From: Macrosoma leucophasiata
Taxonomy: Eukaryota; Arthropoda; Insecta; Lepidoptera; Hedylidae
Direction of reading: 5' to 3'
Length of the DNA stretch: 64,000 nt
Assembly: GCA_036365455.1 (NCBI GenBank)
Contig: JAWQUS010000011.1
Coordinates: 4,298,001 to 4,362,000, forward strand
A program made the translations under genes and the position numbers. The notes under the pieces were generated by a model, which was not told where the DNA came from, did no database searches, and was given only the letters and a program-made list of their open reading frames with translations. Positions 11,795-21,880 of the stretch are shown piece after piece (within the stretch, counting starts at the first letter, position 1; every line of letters begins with the position of its first letter).

Positions 11795-11985
11795 AGATTC
11801 ATAGACCGCACTACGACTTTACTTTCGAGCAAAGTACGCTTCGAACTGTCAAAACCCATACATTTCTGACAGTTCTAAGCATACTTTGCTCAAAGTAAAG
11901 TCGTAGTGCGGTCTGTGAATCTCGCCATTAGACTCCCAAGTCAAAGTAAAGTCGTAGTGCGGTTTGTGAATAGTAGTCAAAGGAC
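11795..11985. mobile_element. Foldback MITE, family G
   Basis: GACCGCACTACGACTTTACT facing AGTAAAGTCGTAGTGCGGTC around a CTGACAGTTCTAAGCATACT core; the right end is partly repeated at 11941. Confidence 0.6.
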
Positions 11986-12467
11986 GCCTTTGTTATATCT
12001 TTACGCCGTTTTATCTCTCGCAGAGGAAAGCCACGAGAAATTTTGTGCAATAGCGGTCGAAATTTTGTAGCAACAGCGAATGAAATTGGTGATTTCATAA
12101 ATTTAAATTCTTCTATCTCTCATTTTGCATTAAATGAAAATCAGTCAGTAACAGGCGAGATTTCTACATATCATTTTGACTACTGAGCGGTATCTAGTAA
12201 CAATAATAACTCATTATCTTCACTATCATATAATAAGATATCAATGATGTCATAATAACGCTAATCACTCAATAAATTGGCCGTTTAATTACAGATTTAT
12301 GAATTAGATAATGAATAGGCCTAATTGTTATCAGATTAAGAACATTATCTTCCGTATAGAAATCCGTGAATATTCGTTTACTGATTATACTTTTAATGGA
12401 CTTTGCGCGTATGCGTTCAAGTAGGTCTTATTGTTTAGAACACATAAATATAGGAGTTTATTCGTTT
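11986..12467. other. No feature seen
   Basis: AT-rich and unstructured up to the LINE remnant. Confidence 0.5.
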
Positions 12468-12925
12468 CCTCAAGAAAAAGGTCTTTGACCAGTGTGAGTT
12501 GCCAGTGACGAATGGAACTGAAACTTGGTTGCTCATTATGGACCTCATAAGAACGCTCAAGGTCAAACAGAGGGCAGTAGAGAGAGCTATGCTCGGGAGT
12601 TTTCCTGCGAGATTGAATCAGAAATAAGGAGATCCGAATGAGAACCAAAGTTACCGACATAGTTCACCGAATAGCGAAGCTCAAGTGGCAGTGGGCAGGG
12701 CACACCAATAGCCGTTGGGGCAGAAGAGTTCTCTTCTCGAATAGCGACCGCGTACCGGAAGCCGAAGTGAAGGCAGGCCCCCCACATGATGGACTGACGA
12801 TCTGGTGAAGGTCGCTGGCAATCACTGGATGAGGGTGCTCCAGGACCGTTAGTTGTGACAAACATTGGGGAGGCCTTTGTCCAGTAGTGTACGTCTATAG
12901 GCTGAAATGATGATGATCGGTTTCC
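12468..12925 (+). pseudogene. LINE reverse transcriptase 3' end, degenerate
   Basis: Conceptual fragments in shifting frames: KKVFDQCELPVTNGTETW-like, RAMLGVFLRD-like, [19 protein letters not shown]. Same family as 36570-37200. Many stops. Confidence 0.6.
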
Positions 12926-12999
12926 TAAAGTATTTAAAAAAACGATCATTCATCCTATGTGTAATTGTGGGGACGCAAGGCGTATTAATAATTAAATAG

Positions 13000-13165
13000 G
13001 TGCCACCGCATACTTAGGTAATGCGGTGGCGTCTATACATAGATTAGGATAGTATAGATTAGGTAATACGGAGATTAGTCTCCGCATTACTTACCTAATC
13101 TATTTGCTGCCAAATGGTAGTGTTCAGCACTATTGCATTCCGGTTCGAAGGTAATGTATGGCCAT
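13000..13165 (-). mobile_element. Family E end, rearranged into a foldback
   Basis: Two opposed copies of the GGTGCCACCGCATTACCTAA end face each other (13000-13040 and 13075-13100), then the AATGGTAGTGTTCAGCACTA block on the right. Confidence 0.5.
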
Positions 13166-14281
13166 GTCATAACTATAACAGAGTCGTAACGACTAAGGTT
13201 TCAGTGGTGGATACAAAACGTCTAATACAATAATCGCCAATATAGGGATTGAAATCAAATTATTTATGTAGCGAACTAGTGTGCGTATGTATACAAGTAT
13301 TATTTTTAACTTTAAGTAGGCAATAAAGATAGTTTTTATTACGAGCGTGGATCTCTAGATTATGTTGTACCTACCTGTGAAATAAAAGGGTCGAATGAAG
13401 GGCTTGCATGATTGGGGTTCTTATAATTTTATTTATTACTTGTTTTCTTCAAGGGCGGTCTATGATTTGCGGAGGGTAATATGATTCAGACATTTGGAAA
13501 AACCTAAAAAATTGAGTAGGTAACTGGTGGTAGAGTTCCAGTCATGGCGCTTGGGGGTGCGCATTCGAGTGTTAGGCAAATTTTAATTAATATAATTAAT
13601 TTAAAATAGGGATTTTTTGTTACTTATAAGTATTCCATGCACATTATTATAATATATTAGATGCTAAAAAAGTTTTTAGTGTTTATAACAAGATTTAAAA
13701 GTTATAGTGATACTTTAGTAAGCATACTATGGACATTATTTTAATATATTAAATTCCAAAAAAAGTTTTTAGGATTTAAAAGAAAGATTTAAAACATAAC
13801 TTACCTACCTAATTAAAGAAAAAAAAATTGAAATCGATTTAAAATTTTTAATTCTTTATTTCTTTTATAAATTTTAATTTTATTAAGACAAAACTATAAG
13901 TATACAAGTTTAATTCAAACAAAACATTCTGCAAGTAAAAAAAATATTAACATAGAGTGCGAAAAATGTTTGTTAAAATTTTTATATAATTAGAATTACC
14001 TTTATAATTCTAGTTTATTTGTCTGAACGGAAAGTCTGAATATATCATCCAATGAATTATTTAGAAAAATATGTTCTAGTAGCGTAAATGAAGTTCAAGT
14101 TTGTTATTTTGTCCATTCCCACAAGATGGCTGTGATTATGATTAGGATCTTTTCATGTGAGTTGGTTTTTTATTTATATCATCATTCTAGTTGGTTTTTG
14201 AATTAAATTCAAATAATACTGGAGATAATATTTGAACTGAAAGTATGTGAATTTTTCTCATCGTTAAATACTTATTACTAA
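13166..14281. other. No gene seen
   Basis: A loose tandem pair around 13630-13740 (ATTCCATGCACATTATTATA and a diverged repeat); otherwise AT-rich. Confidence 0.4.
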
Positions 14282-14533
14282 CTAGCTGACTAAAAACTAC
14301 TGACGGAAAACTTCGTATTGCCTTAGAATGAAATAATGTGTCAAAGGTTTGATATATACGGACTATATGTATGGGAAAATGAGATCACAGTTAAAACCAC
14401 ATTTTACTGTTTTCCTTCAATTTCTTCATATTTCCTTACCTTTTAAACCTTCCCTGGACTTCCAAAAATCATTTAAACGTCAAAACCAAAATTAGGCAAA
14501 TCGGACTAGCCGTTCTAGAGTTTTAGCGAGACA
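14282..14533 (-). mobile_element. Helitron-like element, 5' truncated
   Basis: Keeps the GTCAGCTAG 3' end (read on -) but stops at TTTTAGCGAGAC, where a LINE fragment begins. Confidence 0.5.
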
Positions 14534-14960
14534 TATGATGACATATGGAACTGAACGTGGTCGCTCACTACATGACCCTCATAAAAAGGCTCATGGCCAC
14601 GCAGAGAGCAATGGACAGAGCTATTCGTTTCCTTGCAAATTGAATCAGAAATGAGGAGATCTGCATGAGAACCATATGACGGTATAGTCCACCGAAAAGC
14701 GAAACTCAAATGGGAGTGGACAATACACATAGCTCGAAGAACCTACGATCATTGAGTAGAATAGTTCTCGAGTGGCGACCGCGTGCCGGAAAACAAAGCC
14801 ATGATAGGCCCCGACGTGTTGGATCGACGACCTGGGAAGAACAACGCGGGCAACCGCTCTGGCGACCCAGTATCGCCGAGTGTTACAGATTTCGGCCACA
14901 GTGCAGAAGCATTTTCGATGAAACATTAGGTTGCCATGGAGAAAAAGGATGAATAGCGAT
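14534..14960 (+). pseudogene. LINE reverse transcriptase 3' end, degenerate
   Basis: Begins MMTYGTERGRSL-like after a truncated Helitron-like element and includes VLEWRPRAGKQSHDRPRRVG. Same family as 12468 and 36570. Confidence 0.55.
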
Positions 14961-16014
14961 TACAAGATGATTTCATTCGGGATTATGAATTTGTGATTGT
15001 AAAATAATCTCTGTCCAAACTGATATACTCATATTTATTTTTTTATTGAAAACCTATTTATTGAATATCAGCAGCGCCTCCGTTGCCTTGACTATTTCAT
15101 CTCAGAAGTGGGATAGTCCCTGTGCGGTCTGTGTGGCATTTTTTGGGGTAGGCTCCAGCTGTGATAGTCTGACGTCTTTCAGCTGAATGATTCAATTATC
15201 ACCATGACTTAGCGGTAATAGGGTTGTCTGATTCGATGTCCGGATCGGGTATGGATTTTTTAAATTGGAAACTTTCTCATTAAAGTCACTCTCTACGTAT
15301 CCCACATTACATGAATGATATATTGGCGTGTACCTTCTTAGTATGAAATCTTTTTTTAAGTCTGCCTACGCTTCCCGGGAATGAGAAATACAGTCGGGAT
15401 GAATAATAAATGAAATACAGTTATGGTTTTTTTTAGTTACATGTGCGCCGAATTAATTTCAGTGTCTTATTCTTATGCTGTTGTTAAATTAAGTATTAGT
15501 TTATTAATACAATATCATATATTATGTCGTTTATGCCTTTATTTGGTGAATGCTAATGAGTTCTTTACATTAATTCTGTCGGAAAAACACGGCAATTAAT
15601 TTGTTGTTTGTCGTAAATCCACACTCCGAGTTAAGACAATTCTGGGAAAATTGAATAACTACAAAGTGATAAACAATTAATTATTGTCTTGTATCCGTTA
15701 TGAATATGTTTTGGTATTGTTTCCATTAAATGATAATATTTTTGGATGATCATGGGATCGTTAAAATATCTACAAGTACTTGCCCACTCCGTGCCCTAAG
15801 ATTTCTTTGTAGTGACTGAAGTCATGAGTTGAAAGGAATCTTAGGGCGTGGAAATTTCAGTTCGTAATGAGAACCCGCAATGGAGCTCGTGGGTATTAAA
15901 CCATAAGATTGATGGATTGAATATTTTAATGATAAAATTGATATAGTATTGTTATTTTTTAAGAAGTTTATATTTATAAATGTAGGTTAAAGTTAACAAT
16001 TGAATTAAATTTTT
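14961..16014. other. No feature seen
   Basis: AT-rich; a short interrupted inverted repeat (GCCCTAAGATTTC facing GAATCTTAGGGC) at 15790-15850. Confidence 0.4.
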
Positions 16015-16108
16015 ACCTATTCGATGTAAATGATCCCTTTTTGTCCATTTTGAAAATAGTGGTTTATTTTCAAAATGGACAAAAAGGGATCATTTACATC
16101 GAATAGGT
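16015..16108. repeat. Perfect 44-bp hairpin
   Basis: Arms 16015-16058 and 16065-16108 are exact reverse complements around the 6-base loop GTGGTT. No terminal motif or target duplication of a known element seen. Confidence 0.9.
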
Positions 16109-16134
16109 ACCTGCGAAAATGATAAAATAAAAAG

Positions 16135-16311
16135 ATGATGTTTTTTCCGGCGTCTACAAGCTTTGTTTTTATTACCTTGGTTTTCCTACTCATTAACGCC
16201 TTAACTATCACAGAAATTCTCGCGCACTATGGGAAATTTCCGCAGCTACCGTCTGCCTGGAGAAACCACGGGCAGTGTTATACCTGGAAGTGTTGTCGCA
16301 TTTACAATATA
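16135..16311 (+). CDS. Candidate first exon of a small secreted protein
   Basis: 59 codons from ATG to a good GTAAGG donor at 16312. Residues 9-30 (SFVFITLVFLLINALTITEI) form a convincing signal peptide, followed by a basic, cysteine-containing stretch with CYTWKCC. I recognise no family. The ATG is 26 bases after a perfect 44-bp hairpin. No second exon was identified, so this could be a chance ORF. Kept because signal peptide, codon use and donor coincide. Confidence 0.3.
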
Positions 16312-16319
16312 GTAAGGAT

Positions 16320-17622
16320 TGTTGTTTATATTGTTTTTGACAAACACTTATTTTTCAATATTTTGGATTTTCGGATTGTGGACGACTTTAACTAGAACAT
16401 GTTTCGCGAATTCCCGTGTCTTCTCGCGCAGAGATGAAATCAACACTTTTGTCTTGTGGTAGTGTAACTTGAGCTTTAAATTGCGTCTTATGCCTATGTT
16501 CAGAAGACATCGCACTTCTTCTCATTTTGATGCTGACTGTACTGCATTCTAAATTATTATTCAATAGCTAATGATTTCGATTTATGTATTCAACACGACA
16601 GAATTGGTATTATGTTACAATGGATTGATATTACATTATGCAATCCTTAATTGGATTCTATCTTTACGTACCTAAGTGATACTTATTGTACATAATAAAA
16701 TGTCTGACTATTAAACGGTCATCTGCGGGTAAATGTGTACAATTGTTATAACAATAGCACCAACATTAATACGAGTATGTCTGATTCCGTAGACAACTAG
16801 TTTATGGATTATTCTATAATTTCATTACTTGAACGAAGATTAGGCTCCACATATCTTATTCATGATTTGAACTGAGCCTCATCCCCAATTTAATGAATGT
16901 ACAAAAAATTTCCAATTTCAAGTCGCTACGAAATTTGAACATGCTTGCTACGGTTCAAAACATTCCAAGACCGTGACCGGTCAACCGAAGAATGGCGATA
17001 GGGTCGCCTTCGCACCTTTAGTGCAACCTAAAAACTTTGTGTATCCATGCAAATACTCTAGGCGACGCTGTCCGTCTACGTCCGTCTTTAACGACCACTA
17101 ACCTACTACCAGCTGAGTTGATTGTGATGAAATTTAACACGGAAATAGGTTGAATGTGAAGAAAAGACACAGAGTACAGAATAGATTACCTACATCATGT
17201 GATAAACCACGCAACACAGTTGCGGGAAGTGGTAGTTATTTTTTTTAATAACAATAGTAGGGTTGTGTCCATGTACTGTCTGTTTGACAGATTGAGTAGG
17301 TAGGTATCGCCGAATCCAAATATTTATTTTTGATCAGTTCAGCAGAATAAAAATGAAAACCATATCTAAGTGTCGGATGCAAAAGGAATCTAAATTCAAA
17401 CACTTTAGATACCTTTCACAGCAGGTGGAATGGCTTTTCAAAATTCCATCTTAAATGGGGAAAAGTGCGGGTTGAAAATTTGCATGATCCTTTTTTTTTA
17501 ATTTCCCCCCTGAAAAGTGAAAACGGGATCTAGGGTGAAATAAAATTCATTCGAGAAAATATGTTGTAGAAAGCTGTTGAAAAGCTAAAATTAGAGAATG
17601 ACCTCCCTATAAAATTGCGGTG
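16320..17622. other. No feature seen
   Basis: I looked here for a second exon of the 16135 candidate and found no convincing one. Confidence 0.4.
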
Positions 17623-17702
17623 TTATAATAATGGGTTGCGTTCGCAAACATTGAGGGCGGAACCCAAAAAAAAACTTGTGTTTATTTGAATAACCACAAT
17701 CG

Positions 17703-17835
17703 CTTCGCATTCATAGTACATAATTTGCGGTGTTGTTGCTGATGGGGAAACGTCAGTCGGTTCGTCACTTAGTCGCGCTCGGTTGCCTTCGCCGGACAAC
17801 TTGGTGTCTTGTGAGGTGCTATTGGATGTGTTCAT
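17703..17835 (-). CDS. Candidate first exon, unknown protein
   Basis: Starts MNTSNSTSQDTKLSGEGN and continues as a polar, coding-like stretch to about YYEC. Local G+C is higher than the flanks. No convincing donor: the open frame runs to a stop at 17623. Could be the N-terminal exon of a - strand gene leaving leftwards, or chance. Confidence 0.22.
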
Positions 17836-17839
17836 GGTG

Positions 17840-18795
17840 TTTTGATAGTGTTTATTGTGACGCTGTAATAATTACACAGGTGAGATACTATAATCGTTGT
17901 TATGCAATGTAAATCAACGGGAAAACCGGTTGGCCATGATACCTACATGCGAACTACTTTTGCTTTTCTAGAATGTTATTTTCATGTCGTTCGACTTCTG
18001 TTGCTGTTATTTTAGTTAATAAACGTTTTAAGGGAATGTGAGCGACGAAATCAAGATTTGGTCGAAGGAAAGAAAGAAAGAAGGAATATATTTTTATTTC
18101 GAATAGATCTTTACAGATACTTTTAAAACGTCAAGAAATCATAAATTAGAAAGTGAATAATCATTACATATAGTAAAAGCAAAAAACACATAGGTAGGTA
18201 TTAATAGTTAATTAAAATTAGAATTAAGTCCTCCAGACACGAGAAAAATATGACAATTTAAATTCCATTGTGTCTGGGCGCCGGTGGCCTTACGTTCCTT
18301 GACAGGTTAAAGAACTTAGTTAAAATGTAACTATCACAAAAATTGACAATTCCTTCAATTATGATAAATGAGGAAAAATAAAAACGTATTCGTCAAGATC
18401 AAAGTTATTTACTTGAAAGAAGAAGAAGAACATTACTTGATTTTATGCAACCCTGAAATAAGTAGGTATAACCTATCTCTGTCGTTTGTACGTTTTTTAT
18501 AGACACAAAAGATTAAAGTCCGTGTTTGTATTTGGCCGAATATCTTATAAACACTTGTCAGAGTTGTCAGTTTGTTTGTCTACCCGTATATTCATTTTTT
18601 TTCGTCGTTTATTGACTCTCGAAGACATGACTAGGAATTTCCTACAAGGCATAAAAAATAAGGAAGGCCCAAAAAGGGAGACACAAAAAAGGCGTTGTTA
18701 TGAGTTGGAAGGTATTTATTACCTGTTGGCGTCGGGGTAACGCCGAAAAGATAGGGGTCTAACAGTGACAGTGAAGTTGTATAAGAATGTGTTTA
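17840..18795. other. LINE tail-like sequence, no gene
   Basis: 18060-18330 has AAAGAAAGAAAG at its left and a TGTGTCTGGGCGCCGGTGG segment, like a reversed 5'-truncated LINE. The rest is unassigned. Confidence 0.35.
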
Positions 18796-19050
18796 TCTAT
18801 ATATATAAAAATGAATTGCTGTTCGTTAGTCTCGCTAAAACTCGAGAACGGCTCTACCGATTTGGCTAATTTTCGTTTTAAATGATTTTTGGAAGTCCAG
18901 GGAAGGTTTAAAAGGTAAGAAAATATGAAGAAATTGAAGGGAAATAGTAAAAACCACAATTTCATTTTCCTATACTAATAGTCCGTATCTATCAAACCTT
19001 TGACACATTATTTCATTCTGAGGCAATACTAAGTTTGCCGGGTCAGCTAG
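18796..19050 (+). mobile_element. Helitron-like element, intact ends
   Basis: 255 bases from TCTATATATATAAAAATG to GCCGGGTCAGCTAG, preceded by A and followed by T. Confidence 0.6.
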
Positions 19051-19132
19051 TAAGCAATAAAAAGGCAACATTTCTTCCTCTTGTCTTCTCACCTTCCTTG
19101 GACCCACCACGACGATGTGACGCGAGCCGTCG

Positions 19133-19372
19133 CAGAGGCACACCGTGGACACTCCGCCAAAATTCCATACAAACGCTTAATTTGGTTTCTATCCATCAGT
19201 GACGTATATTTAGACGCGCACCGTGTACGTAGCACGTACAAAATTCCAACCGTCGCCCATAAGAGAGGAAGGGGTTGTGTATGTGTGCAAATCGGGCGGG
19301 ACGTCGAAGTGTCCATTCTATACGTAGTATTATTACATATTCTCTGGCAGAGGCTAGTATTTTGTATAGACT
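19133..19372 (+). mobile_element. Interspersed element, family I, copy 1
   Basis: Shares GTCCATTCTATACGTAGTAT and AAATTCCATACAAACGCTTA with the reversed copy at 57718. Confidence 0.6.
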
Positions 19373-19910
19373 AGATATTTACTAACAATTGAAAAGTGAA
19401 ATTTAAGACCTCCACCAATTTGCTGTGGCGACCGTTGCTCAATCAATTGCAAACCAATAGTTTTTTTTTTAATTTAGTGTTTTTTGCACACAGTTCTTTT
19501 TATTGTTCAAATAACATTTTGTACGATGTCGTACTATGGTATCTGTAGAGGTGAAGGATTTCACGTGTAGTTTATGTTCTTGTTTTAATTAGGTTTATGT
19601 CGTCTCGGCCGGAGACGACACTTGATGTTAATGTCTATAGGTTATCCAATAAGTAGGTATTCACGTGGGTAAAGGGTTGCCATCTCCTAATCTAAAAAAA
19701 AACGGACTTTGAGTTCAATAAGGCGGGACTTTTTGCTCCAAAAGCTGGATATTATTTTATTTTTAGCCAAAAAAACCTTTTTTTTACTGACAATTCAGAC
19801 ATACCTTCGTAGGATACATAAGAGTCGTTTGATTAGCGACTGACTAGAGTATCCTCACCCACCAAACTATTTCGCGAAGTTTTACAAGCGTAACGTAAGC
19901 CTTGTTGTAG

Positions 19911-20229
19911 TATGAATTTTAAATATAGAATACTGAAAATGTATCTACCAAATATAATCCAGTCAACAACTCTAGTCCGATTTCACTCATTATCGTGAAA
20001 TGATGATGACACATTTAAACATAGCTTTAGTGATACCTAATAATTTATTTTAAAATATTTTTCATAGACTTCTGAATTCTAAAATCAGAATATTCTTGAA
20101 ACATTATATTGGCGTTTATTTTTAAATGTGTCATCATCATTTCACGATAATGAGTGAAATCGGACTAGAGTTGTTGACTGGATTATATTTGGTAGATACA
20201 TTTTCAGTATTCTATATTTAAAATTCATA
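19911..20229. repeat. Perfect 109-bp inverted repeat
   Basis: Arms 19911-20019 and 20121-20229 match exactly, with a 101-base AT-rich spacer. The arms have ordinary mixed composition, not simple sequence. Confidence 0.9.
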
Positions 20230-20268
20230 GATTGTTGTTCTTGAGTTTTCGCAAGCTACACTCATTGA

Positions 20269-20631
20269 AATAGAACTAGTTCTCGGATTAATTTCGCGTG
20301 TATCAAACTAAAATGATTATTTAAAACAGAGGTTCCCAAACTATTTTTCTTGTAGACCCCTTTCAATTTTTTTCTGATTTCGGTGGACCTCCTTGCTCCA
20401 TTTATATCACTTTCCCATATATCCCATTTTTATTTACGCATATACGTAGACCCCATCGAGTCTCCCATAGACCCCAGATGGTCTATATGGACCACTTTGG
20501 GAATCACTGATTTAAAACAATGTCACCTCAGTCTACTCGAGATCATAGAAGCTGAAAAGCGACCGAAACGTCGGGTTGATAATCATTTTAGTTTAATACA
20601 CGTAAGATAAATCCGAAAACTAGTTTTATTT
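20269..20631. mobile_element. Foldback MITE containing the hAT MITE
   Basis: About 50-bp inverted ends (ACTAGTTCTCGGATTAAT at the left, facing ATAAATCCGAAAACTAGT at the right). The hAT element at 20327 lies inside. Confidence 0.6.
20327..20509. mobile_element. hAT-type MITE with 8-bp target duplication
   Basis: CAGAGGTTCCCAAACT at the left and ACTTTGGGAATCACTG at the right, flanked by ATTTAAAA (20319-20326 and 20510-20517). Confidence 0.75.
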
Positions 20632-20820
20632 TAATAACATTGTTGCGTGATGACAATAACTTATTTTTATCGTCCACTGGTTCACATTTCCCCAGTAAGT
20701 AAAAGTTAAGCGAAAGTGAGCGAATTGAATGGTTTTATTGTTTGTCGGTTGTCGGGGCGACCTCTGCACAAGGTCTGCCAGTCGGGTACCGGTTGGCCTG
20801 TTTGCGATGTAAATAAACTT

Positions 20821-20954
20821 AGAATTGCCGCGTGTTATTCTGATAGTGTTCTTTATAATCAATATAGGTAAATAAATGAAATATCTAAGAATTGCCGCGT
20901 GTTATTCTGATAGTGTTCTTTATAATCAATATAGGTAAATAAATGAAATATCTA
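20821..20954. repeat. 67-bp tandem duplication
   Basis: Copies 20821-20887 and 20888-20954 are near identical; a truncated Helitron-like element begins at the end of the second. Confidence 0.85.
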
Positions 20955-21127
20955 TAAAAATAAATTGCTGTTCGTTAGTCTCGCTAAAACTCGAGAACGG
21001 CGGAACCGATTTGGCTAATTTTAGATTTTAATTTTTTTTGGAAGCCCAGCGGTGGTTTAATAGTAAATATGACAAAAATATTAGGAATAAAATAAAAGCA
21101 ACAATTTAATTCTCCCATATAAAACAA
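20951..21127 (+). mobile_element. Helitron-like element, 3' truncated
   Basis: Starts TATCTATAAAAATAAATTGC right after a 67-bp tandem duplication; the CTAG end is missing. Confidence 0.5.
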
Positions 21128-21237
21128 AAATTTACAATGTCAATCTTCTATCAATTTCTTTCTGAATTCATTTTCTGTACAGCCGCGTATATTAGGAACC
21201 ATATTTAACAATTTGCCACCTTCATTCCTTATGTATA

Positions 21238-21789
21238 AAAAACCGGACAAGTGCGAGTTCGACTCGCGTGGTGAGGGTTCCGTAATTTAAATAAATATTT
21301 TCGAAAATATTACAGATTTAAAATGCAGGGACATAGCGGTTACGGTGGTACCGGCGGGGGGGGAGGGTTATATTATTAAGAATTTTCGATTTAATTTGAA
21401 TACTCAAACTTCTTATAGGTTTTCCAGTAATCTATAGGCATAGAACTATTTTTTTCAAAATTTTAAGTTCAGTAGTTTCGGAGATAGGGGGGGGTGGAAT
21501 GGTCAATTTTCGTTGTTTTTCTTAAATAACTTCAATTTTGTTTATTCAAAAATTATAAAAAATATATATCTGAGATGCTGACAACAACCGCTTTCATTTG
21601 ATATGTCACACGATACAGTTTTTTTTTAATTTTCTGATTTACCCCACGAAATTGGCCCCCCTGTTTAAAATTTATTATTTTACTTGACGTGTTCATCTTT
21701 GGGTCACCAATTTACATATATTAATCAAATTTCAACTCAATCGGTCAAGTAGTTTCGGAGCAAATTGGCTGTGACAGACGGACAGACGG

Positions 21790-21823
<34 letters not shown>

Positions 21824-21880
21824 AGAAAGACGCACGAGTGATTCTATAAGGGTTCCTTTTTTCCTTTTAAGGTAACCCTA
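21238..21880 (+). mobile_element. Retroelement with CAGACGGA tail
   Basis: Starts AAAACCGGACAAGTGCGAG, ends in CAGACGGACAGACGGACAGA repeats and GGGTTCC...GGTAACCCTAAAAA. Related pieces at 33795-33980 (reversed), 51553-51580 and 56825-56880. Confidence 0.55.
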
